This document shows positions 30,997 through 42,776 of a stretch of DNA of 64,000 nucleotides, piece after piece. Numbering within the stretch: the stretch's first letter is position 1; each line of letters begins with the position of its first letter. The notes below the pieces were generated by a model. That model ran no database searches, was not told the origin of the DNA, and was given only the letters and a program-made list of their open reading frames with translations. Made by a program: the position numbers and the translations under genes. The DNA lies in NCBI GenBank assembly GCA_951799405.1, contig OX637335.1, forward strand, positions 18,294,342-18,358,341. The letters are read 5' to 3'. This DNA is from Agapetus fuscipes. Lineage: Eukaryota > Arthropoda > Insecta > Trichoptera > Glossosomatidae.

Positions 30997-31303
30997 TGAT
31001 ACCCTCTCTTCAAAATCAAAAAGACTTGGTTGAAGGGTTTTTCTTAACTTTCGTTTTTTTATTCTCTTTTTCTCTTTTCAGTACAAATTACAAACAGAAC
31101 CGGTCTTCGGGCCAACAGGCCGACAACCTTGTGACAAATTATTCCCTTTTTATTACAATAAAACACATAAATTTTGTTACAGTAAATTCGGCTCGGCCGG
31201 TGTCTTGCCGAACGCCGGCCAATCAGCGTGTAGGGTTAAGTTTTGTCAAGGAGTTCGACGGATGGCGAAATTCAGGGCCTGCACAAAAAAGTGTGCCGTA
31301 TCA
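30997..31303 (-). mobile_element. GOLE solo LTR 3
   Basis: 307 bp flanked by ATAT, at the same relative site as solo LTR 2 in the second copy of the duplicated segment. Confidence 0.9.
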
Positions 31304-31443
31304 ATATCAATAATAAATCATTTTTATTCCACCGCGGTGTGTACCTGCATACTCGTACAATATGGATATAGGCATATAAATACTTAAATGATTATAAATA
31401 TTTTGTTGAATTATTTGAAAAAGTGTCAATTACACAAGAAAGA

Positions 31444-32368
31444 TCCTCGACTCATAGGTTGGTATGAAGCTGACCTCACTACTGTACTGTACTGTATCCT
31501 GCCACCGTTTCATTAGGGGTGGCCGGTACCTCCGCAGATGCGCCTCCACTTTTTGCTGTCATCACCTTTTTCATACATACTCTTCTCTTATTCTCACTCT
31601 GCAGAATCCATTCTTTCGCAATCTCACCTATTTGGTCTAACCATTCTTTCCTCAGCCTTCCCCTTCCGCGCTTTCCTCTGACATTTCCTTTGTACACTTT
31701 CTTCGTTAGTTGTTCATCATCCTTTCTTTCAAGATGTCTGAACCATCTCATCGTACTTTTTTGTACTTTCATTCTCATATTCTCTTTTATACCACACTCG
31801 TTCATCACTCAAGCATTACGTACTCTATCACTCAGTGTCTTTCCAGCCATTGCTCTCAGGTAAGCCATTTCAACCGTACTTACATACTTTACTCAGCTCA
31901 CATTCATTAAGCCTCACTTCCACCAACCAATATGCCATTGTGGACCGCCGATCTCATATTCTTCGTAAGTTTCCTATTTATTGCAATTCTTCCAATCGTT
32001 TCCATTACACTTCTTCCTCTACTAGCGCGCTTTTCCAATTATTTTCATTCGACTCAAACTTGCTTCCCAGATAATCAAATTCTTTCACGACCTCCACTCT
32101 TTTTTCATTCAGTCTTATCTCAATTTTCTCGCATTTCTCAGTCCTCCCAAAGTGTAAAAAATAATTCACTTTGTCAATGTCACCCCTGTTTCAAGGAAGG
32201 TTGGCAAGAGTTGCAAGTTTTATGTTCATTTGAGATTTGGTTTTGATTTGTAAGTACAAATTCAGCATTCGTAAGCGCGAACTTACACAAACCTGTTTGT
32301 GGGCATGCATTTCATATTAGTTTTGAATGTTTATATTTCATTGCAACTTATATTCTAGATTATTATAG
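31444..32368 (-). mobile_element. LINE-A fragment flanked by R260 halves, second copy
   Basis: Same chimera as in MCM8 intron 1: R260 end with GGTTGGTATGAAGCTGACC, tail (ACAGT)n, minus-strand NECGIKENMRMKVQKSTMRW and RGKRGRGRLRKEW, then R260 interior and its GCAACTTATATTCTAG end. Confidence 0.8.
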
Positions 32369-33592
32369 ATTGTCATTGAACCCTTCTGTATGCAAACTAG
32401 TACTTTGTATGGTGGGTAAACTTTTTAGTTATATTTTGAAAAAGTAACGACTGATTATTATTGGTATTTATAAAATTTTAAGAATCACAGCCATTTATCT
32501 ATTTTTAACCCTTTGACTACCAAGAAAATTGCTAATACATTTTGTATGGAAAATTTTCACTTTGTATCGCGGCTATACTTTTGATTCACTTTTTGGAAAA
32601 AATAATGATGGCAATATATAGGTTATTATTATTATTTTACATTAGTTCAAAATTATTTTTTTATTAACCCTCTAACTGCCGAGAATTTTTCCATTATTTT
32701 TTTCTTTTATATGGCAACTCCCTAAACCGAGATTATGATGAAGAAATGATTATAATTATTAGATAGCACTATTATATAAATGGATTCACAAAAAAATTTA
32801 GAAAAATCGTCGGAGCCGTTTTTGAGAAAATCGAATTTTAAATTTTCAGCTCTTCGGAAGGCATCTTGAATTTTCAAAAAAGTAAAAAAAAAATGATTAC
32901 GAATTAAAGTGATAAGCTTGTTCTTTCTATCAAATCTAAAACAAATTTAAATATCTTGCATTTTAATAGGTTTTTGTAATATTTTCGATTTAAAATTTCA
33001 GGTCGTGTAAACGGTGTTTTATATTTATTTTTTCAAAAAATTTTTTTTGTAAATTTGTAGAAATTTATGTTGTCCGTAATATTGTTGAACATTATATTTT
33101 TGTTGACCCCTTAACTTTCGAGAAAATCACAATCGTTTGTTTTTTTCATATGGCAGCCCATAGACACAGATTAGTAAGAGTATTGCCATAACTAATTTAT
33201 TAAGTTAAAAACTAATAAATGGCAACTCTGAAAATTTAAGAAAAATTCTTGGAGCCGTTTTTGAGAAAAGTGCAATTTTATGTTTTTTTTGTATGGCAGC
33301 CATCTTGAATTTTCAAGTTGGTGTAATGCCATGTTATTGATACTTAATACATGTCCAAAAAAGTTGATGTAGCCAAAATTTGGTATCTCTAGGTCTTATA
33401 CTTTGGAAAGTGACACACACACATACATACATACATACATACATACATACATACAGACGGACGTTTTTGAAAGATAGTGTTGTTTGGCATGTCCTGCACC
33501 AGGACAACTCATTTCCGTGAAAACCTCGAATTTTTTTTTTTACACCAAATCATAACTTTCTTTATAGCCTTCGGCTATAACAAGAAAGTAAA
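32369..33592. repeat. R1100 repeat, longest uninterrupted copy
   Basis: About 1.2 kb with two roughly similar halves (each has AACCCT..., ATTTTTTTC and CCATCTTGAATTTTCAA), and an end with TATAGCCTTCGGCTATA hairpin and CAAGAAAGTAAAAA. No protein. It shows the empty sites for the Gypsy and the 2.9-kb insertion of the related block at 34.6-45.6 kb. Confidence 0.7.
33416..33455. repeat. CATA microsatellite
   Basis: About nine CATA units following CACACACA, inside R1100. Confidence 0.9.
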
Positions 33593-34655
33593 AATTGGAT
33601 GATTTATTTGGTCAGCGCCGTTTTGTGTGAATCACACCTCAAGAGCCCTCTGCGAGGTTGGTCTTCTCTGGAAAAAGCGCCAATTACGCAAGAAAGATCC
33701 TTGACTTGTAGGTTGGTATGAAGCTGACCTCTGTCCTGTACTGTATCCTGCCGCCGTTCCACTAGGGGTGGCTGGTACCTCCGCAGATGCGCCTCCACTT
33801 TTTTCTGTCCTAACAAACCACTTTCATTTCCTCAATATTCATCACCTTTTTCATACATACTCTTCTCTTATTCTCACTCTGCAGATTCCATTCTTTCGCA
33901 ATCTCACCTATTTGGTCTAACCATTCTTTCCTCGGCCTTCCGCTTCCGCGCTTTCCTCTGACATTTCCTTTGGACACTTTCTTCGTTAGTTAATGTTCAT
34001 CATCCATTCTTTCAAGATGTCCGAACCATCTCATCTTACTTTTTTGTACTTTCATTCTCTTTTATACCACACTCGTTCATCACCCAACCATTACGTACTC
34101 TATCACTCAGTGTCTTTCCAGCCATTGCTCTCAGGTAAGCCATTTCAAACGTACATACTTTACTCAGCTCACATTCATTAAGCCTCACTTCCACCAACCA
34201 ATACGCCATTGTGGACCGCTGATCTCATATTCTTCGTAAGTTTCCAATTTCTTGAAATTCTTCCAATCGTTCCCATTACACTTCTTCCTCTACTAGCGCG
34301 CTTTACCAATTCTTTCGTCAATTTCCAATTCTACTCAAACTTGCTTCCCAGATCCCAGATATTATCAAACTCTTTCACGACCTCCACTCTTGTTTCATTT
34401 AGTCTTATCTCAATTTCCTCGAATTCCTCAGTCCTCCCAAAGTGTAAAAAATAATTCACTTTGCCAATGTCACCCCTGTTTCAAGGAAGGTCGGCAAGAG
34501 TTGCAGGTTTTATGTTCATTTGAGATTTGGTTTTAATTTGTAAGTACATATTCAGCATTCGTAAACGCGAACTTACACGTGCCTGTTTGTGGGAATGCAT
34601 TTGATATGAGTTTTAAATGTTTATATTTCATTGCAACTTAGATTCTAGATTATTA
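33593..34655 (-). mobile_element. LINE-A fragment flanked by R260 halves, third copy
   Basis: Begins with the CR1-3'-like GCGCCGTTTTGTGTGAATCA, then R260 end (33699), tail, LINE-A C-terminus on the minus strand, and R260 interior from 34455 to the GCAACTTAGATTCTAG end. Same arrangement as at 4.5 kb. Confidence 0.8.
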
Positions 34656-34674
34656 TAGATGGTCATTGAACCCT

Positions 34675-34935
34675 TGTGAGGGTTTTTCCTCTGTCCTGCT
34701 GATTGACACAATTAATAATGTAACAGCCACTTTAATATGTTTACTTTTATTCCTTTCACAATGTATACACAATAAACCACAGCACAATAATATTAATTAT
34801 TCTTAATTACACATGCTTGTGGCTCTCACGCCAGGCAAGCTTCTTCCCCCTTTCTGCATTCTTTTTTTTCCTTTTTCCATTCAAATTTAAATACAATGTT
34901 CCATTCTACCAAACAAACAAACTCATCTCGTTACA
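34675..34935 (-). repeat. Gypsy 3' LTR
   Basis: 261 bp, TGTGAGGGTTTTTCCTCTGT to CTCGTTACA. Confidence 0.95.
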
Positions 34936-34940
34936 ATACA

Positions 34941-34953
34941 CCTCCTTCCTCTC
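34941..34953 (-). other. Gypsy polypurine tract
   Basis: Minus strand GAGAGGAAGGAGG, five bases before the 3' LTR. Confidence 0.7.
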
Positions 34954-35811
34954 ATAAAAAAAAAAAACATTCCCAATTTTTTTTTTCTTTTACAATGAGT
35001 AAATAATGTATCATAATGCTCAGCCGGCGCCACATATTTTGTTTTATTTTAAGGATAAATTTCAAAAATATGAAAATAAAAAAAAACCTGTTTCTGATAC
35101 ATTATTCAGTCATTAATACCTTTTTTAACAATACCAATTATTTTCATACTAAAATTAATATATATTTTTTTTTAACACAAATTTCATATTCAATATTATA
35201 AACAAATATTTGTTTTTTTTTTTTTAAATACTTAATTCAACAATTCAAAATAATCAAATAACAATACATAATAAACATTCACCAGTTAATTAATCAATTC
35301 ATTAAAATAACTTTTTTTTTTTTTTAAATACTTATCACATCTTTCCCAATATTTAAATTTATTTCAAATTTATTTTTCATTAATAAATTTATCAGTCCAT
35401 CAATTTTTTTTAAAAACTTTACCTTCATATGTAATACTTTGTTTAATTTATGTTTCATACCTTCATTCATGCAATATTTCATAATTCATTCTTTCACTGA
35501 TCACTTTTATATCAACTTTCACCAGGTAAGCGTGGAAGGGGAAGACCTAGGAAACAATGGATTGATCAGATAAATGAGATTGCGAATGAATGGAATCTAC
35601 AGAGTGGAAACAAGAGAAGAGCATGCATGAAAAGAGTGATGAAATTAGATGAGATGAAAGAAGTATGCAAGGACAGAGTCAAGTGGAGGCACTTGTGTGG
35701 AGGTACTGGCCACCCCTAGAGGAAAGGCGGCAGGATACAAGACAAGACAAGACCGTATCATTCATCACCTCAAATTTTTCATACACATGAAAATATGTTT
35801 TTTTTTTTTTG
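34954..35811. other. Gypsy non-coding 3' region
   Basis: Very AT-rich between the pol stop and the LTR; no env-like frame. Contains the LINE-A insertion at 35523-35757. Confidence 0.6.
35523..35757 (+). mobile_element. LINE-A 3' fragment inserted in Gypsy
   Basis: Plus-strand GKRGRGRPRKQWIDQINEIA to LCGGTGHP, then AGGCGGCAGGATACAAG and (ACAAG)n. Nearly identical to the 12.1-kb copy. No target duplication is obvious. Confidence 0.85.
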
Positions 35812-37798
35812 TTAATCTAATTTGATTATGTCCTTGATGTGATATTTATTTATAACATTTGTGTCTATATCTTTTAATACATAGACTATCTTGCTAACTT
35901 TCTTTTCTATTCTGGCTTTGACAAATTTTGGAGCCAACTTTGTACAGAAGTATTTCCCTGCATTTGATTGTATGAAATTTTTACGCCATACAATATCCCC
36001 TTGATCATAGACACGATTTGATCTACCTTTATTATAATAATTTGCATTTTTATTATATGCATCCCATAAATTTTCTGTTACAATTTTGTATAATGTGTTT
36101 AATTCCTTCATTTTATCTTTATGCATATCTCTATATTTATCTAATTCTTCCTTTGATTCTATTTCATCATTTACTATTTCACCATGAATTTCACCATTTA
36201 GTACAATCTCCCTACCTCTTGCTAATACATTAGGTGTGTATCCTGTTGCTAAATTGACTGTATTATTTATTATGCTTTGTACTGAATCTAAAAAAGTATC
36301 CCATTTTCTTTGTTCATTTTCAACAAAAATAGCTAATGTGTATCCTATTGTTCTATTATATGTCTCTACATTATTGCACATGGGAGTATATAAAGTTGTA
36401 TAAAATATTTTCTGTACTCCATATGAGTACATAAAATCTTTAAATGCATTAGACTTTAAATTCTTTCCATTATCTGTTATTATCGTTTGCGGTACTCCTT
36501 CTGTTAAAAATATTTTATTTTCTATTAATTTTACTATTTCTTCTGTAGTTGCTCTTCTTAAAGGAAATAACCAACAATATTTGGTAAAAACATCTATTAT
36601 TGATAATATATGTATATAGCCCGTACTTGATTTTGGTAATGGTCCTATCAAATCAATACTCAGCATTTTTAACGGTCTATCCACTCTTTTTCTATTTTCC
36701 ATTTTTCCTGCTGGAGGTAAATTATTCGGCTTATACATTTTACATTTTTGACATTTATTTATAAAACTTTTTATATCTGCATACATATTTTTCCAATAGT
36801 AACATCTTGATATGTATTTATAAGTTTTAAAAATACCTACATGTCCATTATCATGATGATTCTTTATTATAGTTAATCTATTGTCTATAATAGGTATCTC
36901 TTTCCAATTATATTCCTCTGTGAAAGAATTATCATCATTTATTAGTTTAAATAATTTATTATCTACCATTTTGAATTTTTTGTATTTGTATGGTGTTTTT
37001 GTACATCCTTCTGCGATATTATTATACCAAGGATCTGCAATATTTGAATTTATTACTTCCATTTCTTTAGTACCAGGAATCCTAGATAATACATCTGGCA
37101 CTGTATGTTCTTTCCCTTTTCTATGCTCAATCTCAAATTCATACTGTGAAAGTCTCATGGCCCATCTTGCTAATCTACCTGTTGGATTTGATATTTTATT
37201 CAAGAATTTTAATGCCATATGATCAGTTATTACCTTGAATTTCATCCCATCTAGATAAGATCGAAAATGTTCAATTGACTCTACAATGGCAAGAAGCTCA
37301 CGTTCTGATGTCGAATAGTTTTGTTCTCTAACTGTCAAACTTCTTGAAAAATATGCTATTGGCTTTTCGGACCCATTGATATTTTGGTTTAATACTGAAG
37401 CTACTTGATTTTTACTGGCATCAGTGTGTAAAAAAAAATCTTTTGTGAAATCCGGACATATTAATACAGGGGCTGTGCTTAAGGCTAATTTTAAATTATT
37501 AAATGCATCCTCAGATTCTTTTGACCAATTAAAATTGTTCTGACCTTTTTTACCTCTCAATAATTTATTTAGTGGATATGATATCTCACTGCAGTTTCGT
37601 ATAACTTTTCTATAAAATCCTACCAAACCTAAAAACATTCGTAGTTGTTTTACATTTTTCGGTGAAGGATATTCCTCTATAATCTTGACTTTATTTGAAT
37701 CTGGCCTTAATCCATTTTCATCAATAATGTATCCCAAATATTTTAAACTATCTTTGCAAAATTCACATTTTGAAAATTTTACCGTTACTCCTTGATTG
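35812..37798 (-). CDS. Gypsy pol, downstream part: RT end, RNase H, integrase
   Basis: Open frame from VKFSKCEFCKDSLKYLGYII (connection after RT), RNase H with FFLHTDASKNQVASVL, ELLAIVESIEHFRSYL, ITDHMALKFL and VPDVLSR, then integrase. The integrase has an HHCC zinc finger (HHDNGHVGIF...CQKCKMY) and the D,D,E triad in MLSIDLIGPL, IITDNGKN and CNNVETYNRTIG. The basic C-terminal part ends KYHIKDIIKLD. No stop over about 660 codons. It is the continuation of the frame at 38046-39130, cut only by R260. The extra residues MNHFLQYGWSAAYQ upstream come from R260, not from the element. Confidence 0.9.
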
Positions 37799-38045
37799 AT
37801 AGGTTGGTATGCGGCTGACCACCCATACTGTAAAAAATGGTTCACTTTGCCAATGTCACCCCTGCTTCAGGGAAGGTCGGCAAGAGTTGCAGGGCTTATG
37901 TTCATTTGAGATTGGGGTTTTTATATTGTAGGTCCACATGCAGCATGTGTAAGCGCGAAATTATGCATGTCTGCTTGTGGGAATGCATTTAATATGAATC
38001 TCAAATGATACATATCTTTGCAGCTTAGATTTAGATTTAGATTTA
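37799..38045 (+). repeat. R260 copy inserted in Gypsy pol
   Basis: Runs TCCTTGATTGATAGG to (TTTAGA)n exactly between codons for ILQEAGF and TVKFSKCEF. Joining the sides needs no target duplication and leaves the frame open. Confidence 0.9.
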
Positions 38046-39130
38046 GAACCCTGCTTCTTGTAATATATTTTTAACTTGTTTTAATAAATTTAAATGTGAA
38101 TTGAAATCTTCGTTAATAATAATTAAGTCATCGATATAACAAAATATGTTAGTATCAAATTTAGGTCCAAATAACTTGTCTAATAAACGCTGTGTTTCAG
38201 AACTTGAATTTTTTAAACCGAACGGCATTTTTGTGAATTGAAACAACCCTCTATTTGGTACGACGAAGGCAGTTTTTTCTTTGGACGATTCTTCTAGTGG
38301 AATTTGCCAAAACGCCTTGCTTAAATCTATTGAAGAGATATATTTGGCATTTCGTAAATTTGCTAAAACTTGATTTAAATTTGGAATGGGATAGTTATCT
38401 CGTTTTGTTACTTCATTGAGTCTTCTAGAGTCCAAACAAAATCTAGGCGTTCCATCCTTTTTAATTACAATCACAACAGGACTGGACCACGAAGATTTGG
38501 ATTGTTCAACTATACCTTCTTTTAACATTTTATCTAACTCTGTGTTAACCTGTCTCTGTCTTGCTGGACTCAGTGGATAATACTTTTGTTTTATTGGAGG
38601 ACCTTCTGTCTGAATTCTGTGTTCAATGAGGTTTGTGCATCCTAAGCCTATTTTTTCATAAGAGATGTCCTTGAAATCATTTTCTATTGTTTTTAATTGC
38701 TGTAATTGGTTTTCTGTTAATTTAGTTCTATTTGTAATTTTACCTAATTCACTAATATTTTTGCTATTTGAATATGTAATTTTACTTATTAAACTCGGTT
38801 CTAATTCAAATTTTATCCAAAAATCTATTCCAAAAATTATGTCTTGTTGTAAACCTTGTAAAACATAAAAATCTACATGTTTTATTTGATTGTCACATTT
38901 TACCTCTAAATTTATTTTACCAAGTATTTTTATATTTTTACCATTTGCCAACGAGATACTTTCATGGGTTTTTATAATTTTGTAATTTCTTTGTAAAAAA
39001 TAATCAAATGTTTTTTCATTGATTGCAGAAATAGATGCACCTGAATCTAGTAAACCTGTAAAATTTTTGTTCTCAATATTTACTGTTAAAAATGGTCTTT
39101 TATCAAATTGTTTAGCAAAAATGAGTGGTG
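38046..39130 (-). CDS. Gypsy pol, upstream part: protease and RT
   Basis: The frame holds the aspartic protease FTGLLDSGASISAINEK (active DSG, about 39055), and the RT: PLSPARQRQVNTELDKML, SSWSSPVVIVIKKDGTPRFC, ISSIDLSKAFWQIPLEES (first Asp), FTKMPFGLKNSS and CYIDDLIIINED (the YIDD box, about 38145). The conserved RT motifs are in order and intact. It stops at the R260 insertion after LQEAGF. Expected to be made as a fusion behind Gag. The usual SAP box reads KNSSSETQRLL. Confidence 0.9.
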
Positions 39131-39135
39131 CAATA

Positions 39136-39732
39136 GGGTATTTTCACATTTTTCTTTTTTTTGTGATTTAAATTCTTTTATGCGTTATTAGCCCAAAACT
39201 TCTTGAATTCTAATTTTAGTTGTATTTTTAGCAAAGTTGTAAGCATTTTAAAATCGATCTTTGAATTTTCGCGCCAAAACGCTACTAGATGAAATTTTCT
39301 CGCGTGACGTCACGGTCTTGTAAACATCGCCGTATCAACTGACAGCCCTCACATTAATGTCATTCAAGCATCGCTTTTTCATGTTTACACCATTGCGGAT
39401 GTGTTTTTTCAAGAAGTTTGTGTGTTTCTTTAAAAACAAATCATTTAGTTTTTGTTGTTTTCATTTGTTTCTGTTGTCAACAACACAAGTTAACAGAGTA
39501 TGGAATGTCAATAAAAGAACGTGACGTCAACATATGACGTCACATTACCCGAAATACAAGAAGCAGATCTCACATCCGTTTAAAAACTTGTCCAAAAACC
39601 TATATTTTCTTTTTTAAATATAAAATCGAAAAAAAATATTTTCGGCTTCAAATCAACATATTATTATTAGATTTTTCGAAATCTATCAAAATAATATACT
39701 TTTTATCATATTCCTCACTATTGCAAATACCC
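39136..39732. mobile_element. TA-flanked MITE in Gypsy
   Basis: Ends GGGTATTTTCAC and, inverted, GGGTATTTGCAATAG, flanked by TA on both sides, as for Tc1/mariner-type MITEs. Contains several TGACGTCA palindromes. The interior block ACGTCAACATATGACGTCAC resembles 49880-49900. Confidence 0.75.
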
Positions 39733-39736
39733 TATT

Positions 39737-40766
39737 TGATAATTTTTATTAAAAATTTGAATGAAATTAAGCCAGCTCTTCATTTCTGATTTTTGTGTTT
39801 GTACTGAAGGCCGACTATCTACAAGTTTTTTTGAATTACTATTGTATGTCGTATTTGTTCTGTTTTGTATATTTATATTTCTGTTCATTTTTGTTTTGTC
39901 TGTATAATCACTTTTTTTATTTTTAACAAAACAATCTTTTTGTACATGTCCTGTACGCTTACATGAGTAACAGATTACTGTGTGTTTTTTAAAATTTCCA
40001 TTTTTTATAAAACAATTTCTTTTTCCACATGTCCTCTTTTATTACAAAAGTAGCATACTATATTATTTGTGAAACTTCTACATTTATTCTGTATGTAATC
40101 TAATTTTCTATTTTTAGTCCAACAATCTATTTCATCATTTCCTAATTTATTACAAAAATTGCATTTTTGCATTACATTTTTCTCTTCTGTGTCATTCATT
40201 ACATTTAAATTCTTACATTCATTAAATTTGAAAAATGATTCAAACTTGCTACATATTGTAGATAATTCCTCTGTATTTTTAATTTCAGATGTTGTCAGTA
40301 AAGTTGCATATTTTTCTGACAATCCATGAATTATTATGTCCATAAGTTCTTTATCATGCATTCTTTTATTTAATAAATTATTTTTTGATTTTACCTTTAA
40401 AATATAAACAGATGCATTATCATGACCTTGTACCATATTTAAAATTTCTAACTTAAGATTCCTTTGAAAGTCATATTTTTCAAATTGTTGTAAGAATTTG
40501 GTTTTAAAAATTTTCCAATCAAATTCACAGTTAATTGCTCTGTACCAAGTTAACGGAAAATCTGTTAAAAATATAGGCATACACTCTACCAAATAATCTA
40601 ATTTTAATTTGTAGACTTTGGCTAATTCTTCTAACCTTATTATAAATTCATTTGGTTCACTTTCACCATTAAAAGATATTTTTAATTTGAGAGGATCAAA
40701 ATTTATGGACTCCATTGTGTTACTTTCTAAATCCTTTTTATTATTTTTTTTTTTAGATTTCGTCAT
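39737..40766 (-). CDS. Gypsy gag with zinc knuckles, one frameshift
   Basis: Starts at 40766 with a lysine-rich head (TKSKKKNNKKDLESNTMES), followed by a Gag core (FNGESEPNEFIIRLEELAKV, FPLTWYRAINCEFDWKIFKT, FLQQFEKYDFQRNLKLEILN). Three CCHC-type knuckles follow: CNFCNKLGNDEIDC (its histidine is aspartate), CYFCNKRGHVEKE and, after a shift in frame near 40010, CYSCKRTGHVQKDC. The first frame stops at 40005. The shift is either a lesion or sequencing error at the second knuckle, or a programmed site. The remainder leads toward the protease but is cut by the MITE at 39732. Confidence 0.85.
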
Positions 40767-41214
40767 TTGCTGTATATTTTCAATTTATGCAATTAAAAAA
40801 AAACATTTCATTGAAAAAAAAATTTTCATACAAATTAAATATAACACCATCTATATATATTTATCTAAACTGATTTGAAACAAACTGGTTCATGTCCAAT
40901 CTTTTTTCTTCTGGGACGTTCGATTTTTAAATCTTCATTTCTTCTGAACGTTGTGTAGGTAATTTGAATTCTCTCACCTTCAATATTTTCAAAACCGCCT
41001 TTGAAATCTTGCAATTTCTTGTTATAAATTGTATAAGTTGAGTTTTTTAAAACATTTTAAACGTGTTGATGCTTTCACAACCATAAATCTGTCCAATTTT
41101 AATTATTTCATATATTGTATTGTTTTCAATGTCATTTGTTGAAATCGACTGTCATTTGTTTTTGTTTGTGAAAAATTTTCTTCATAGGAATTTCATTTAC
41201 AGATTTTTTCTTTT
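40767..41214 (-). other. Gypsy 5' leader
   Basis: About 450 bases between PBS and gag start, AT-rich, non-coding. Confidence 0.6.
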
Positions 41215-41227
41215 ACGTTGGGCGCCA
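41215..41227 (-). other. Gypsy primer-binding site
   Basis: Minus strand TGGCGCCCAACGT, three bases after the 5' LTR, the lysine-tRNA type site. Confidence 0.7.
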
Positions 41228-41230
41228 AAA

Positions 41231-41491
41231 TGTGAGGGTTTTTCCTCTGTCCTGCTGATTGACACAATTAATAATGTAACAGCCACTTTAATATGTTTAC
41301 TTTTATTCCTTTCACAATGTATACACAATAAACCACAGCACAATAATATTAATTATTCTTAATTACACATGCTTGTGGCTCTCACGCCAGGCAAGCTTCT
41401 TCCCCCTTTCTGCATTCTTTTTTTTCCTTTTTCCATTCAAATTTAAATACAATGTTCCATTCTACCAAACAAACAAACTCATCTCGTTACA
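41231..41491 (-). repeat. Gypsy 5' LTR
   Basis: 261 bp, same sequence as the 3' LTR by eye. Confidence 0.95.
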
Positions 41492-41495
41492 CCCT

Positions 41496-42050
41496 TCTGT
41501 ATGCAAACTAGGACTTTGTAATGTGGGTAAACTCTTTAGTTATATTTTGAAAAAGTAACGACTGATTATTATTGGTATTTATAAAATTTTAAGAATCACA
41601 GCCATTTATCTAATTTTAACCCTTTGACTACCAAGAAAATTACGAAAACATTTTGTATGGAAATTTTTTCACTTTGTATGGTGGCTATACTTTTGTTTCA
41701 CTTTTTGGAAAAAATAATGATGGCAATGTATTAGTTATCATTATTGACTTATTTGTAACCTACATTATTATTTTATTAACCCTCTAACTGCCGAGAATTT
41801 TTCCATTTTTTTTCTTCTTTTGTACGGCAACTCCCAAAACCGAGATTATGATGAAGAAATGATTATAATCATTAGAAAGCGCTATTTTATAAACGGATTC
41901 ACAGAAAGTTTAAAAAAAATCGTCGCAGCCGTTCTTGAGAAAATCGCATTTTAAATTTTCAGCTCTTAGGAAGCCATCTTGAATTTTCAAAAAAGTAAAA
42001 AATCTTTGATTATGAACTTAAGTGATACACTTGTTCTTTCTATCACATCC
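41496..42050. repeat. R1100 copy, left part
   Basis: Continues the block cut by Gypsy; parallels 32380-32935 closely (CTTCTGTATGCAAACTAG onward). Interrupted at 42050 by the 2.9-kb insertion and resumes at 44956. Confidence 0.8.
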
Positions 42051-42776
42051 ATTGACTTACTAATATATAGACCGCGTGTCTCCTACAAAAGGAACATACA
42101 AATATGGACCCAACTCAACGAGGGTAAATTAACGAAAGTACAAGATTTATCACAAATAGGTATAAACTTGTAGTGCACAATTTTTTTTTTTTTTGCATCT
42201 TCAGCCGTGCACTCTTGTGTTTAAAGCTTTATTGTTCATCTAATAGCTCGTTTAAACATTACGAGCGAGGTAAATATACTTTTGTCTCGCTCTGCCCACA
42301 GGGTGAAACCAATGGATGCTACGAAATATTATTTTTGTGATAATGTAAAGCACCATACATAACATGATTTTTTCTTGTTATGGGTGTGAACAATAATATT
42401 AAATCACTTAAAAACCATACATGTATGTACAGACCTTTTACGAGAATAACGGTAAAACATGGCTCTTGCAAAAAATGGTTACCAGAGCCGATTCAGGGTA
42501 AGAATACATAATAAAACAAAAAAGATTTTAATATTTAATAATGAAAAATCAAAATATAAGTTGTATATGGTTACAGGACGAGTCAAATTTATTAATGCAC
42601 AACCAATTTCGAAAACATGATTTCATTTTAATATTAAAAAAACAAATTTCCGTGACTTATAGGGTATGAGGCTGACCACCCATATTGTAAAAAATGGTTC
42701 ACTTTGCCAATGTCACCCCTGTTTCATTTAAGGCTAGGATTTTATTTATAAGCATTCAGCATTTGTAGGCGCGAAC

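Larger units (their letters stand above)
30046..31400. repeat. Tandemly duplicated segment homologous to MCM8 intron 1
   Basis: The sequence TTGCACAGAATCTGCACTCG found once at 4250 recurs at 30050 and, with one change, at 30889, each followed by the same downstream block (TTTATTCCACCGCGGTGTG). Three solo GOLE LTRs interrupt it. Confidence 0.8.
34675..41491 (-). mobile_element. Gypsy-type LTR retrotransposon with nested insertions
   Basis: 6817 bp, LTRs 34675-34935 and 41231-41491 (261 bp, identical by eye, TGTGAGGG...GTTACA), 4-bp target duplication CCCT (34671-34674, 41492-41495). The empty site is visible near 32378. The order PBS, gag, protease, RT, RNase H, integrase, PPT on the minus strand is that of Gypsy/Ty3 elements. 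Three insertions interrupt it: LINE-A at 35523, R260 at 37799 and a TA-flanked MITE at 39136. Confidence 0.92.

Noticed and set aside
33556..33592. R1100 end as a Helitron 3' terminus
   Set aside because: A hairpin is present (TATAGCC/GGCTATA), but the following CAAGAAAGTAA is not CTRR and copies differ at this end.
37799..38045. R260 as a Helitron
   Set aside because: Starts with TC, but lacks a CTRR end with hairpin and is not inserted between A and T in the clean sites.
39280..39560. TGACGTCA sites as CREB/ATF-type enhancer
   Set aside because: They are part of a MITE interior, in palindromic context, with no nearby promoter.
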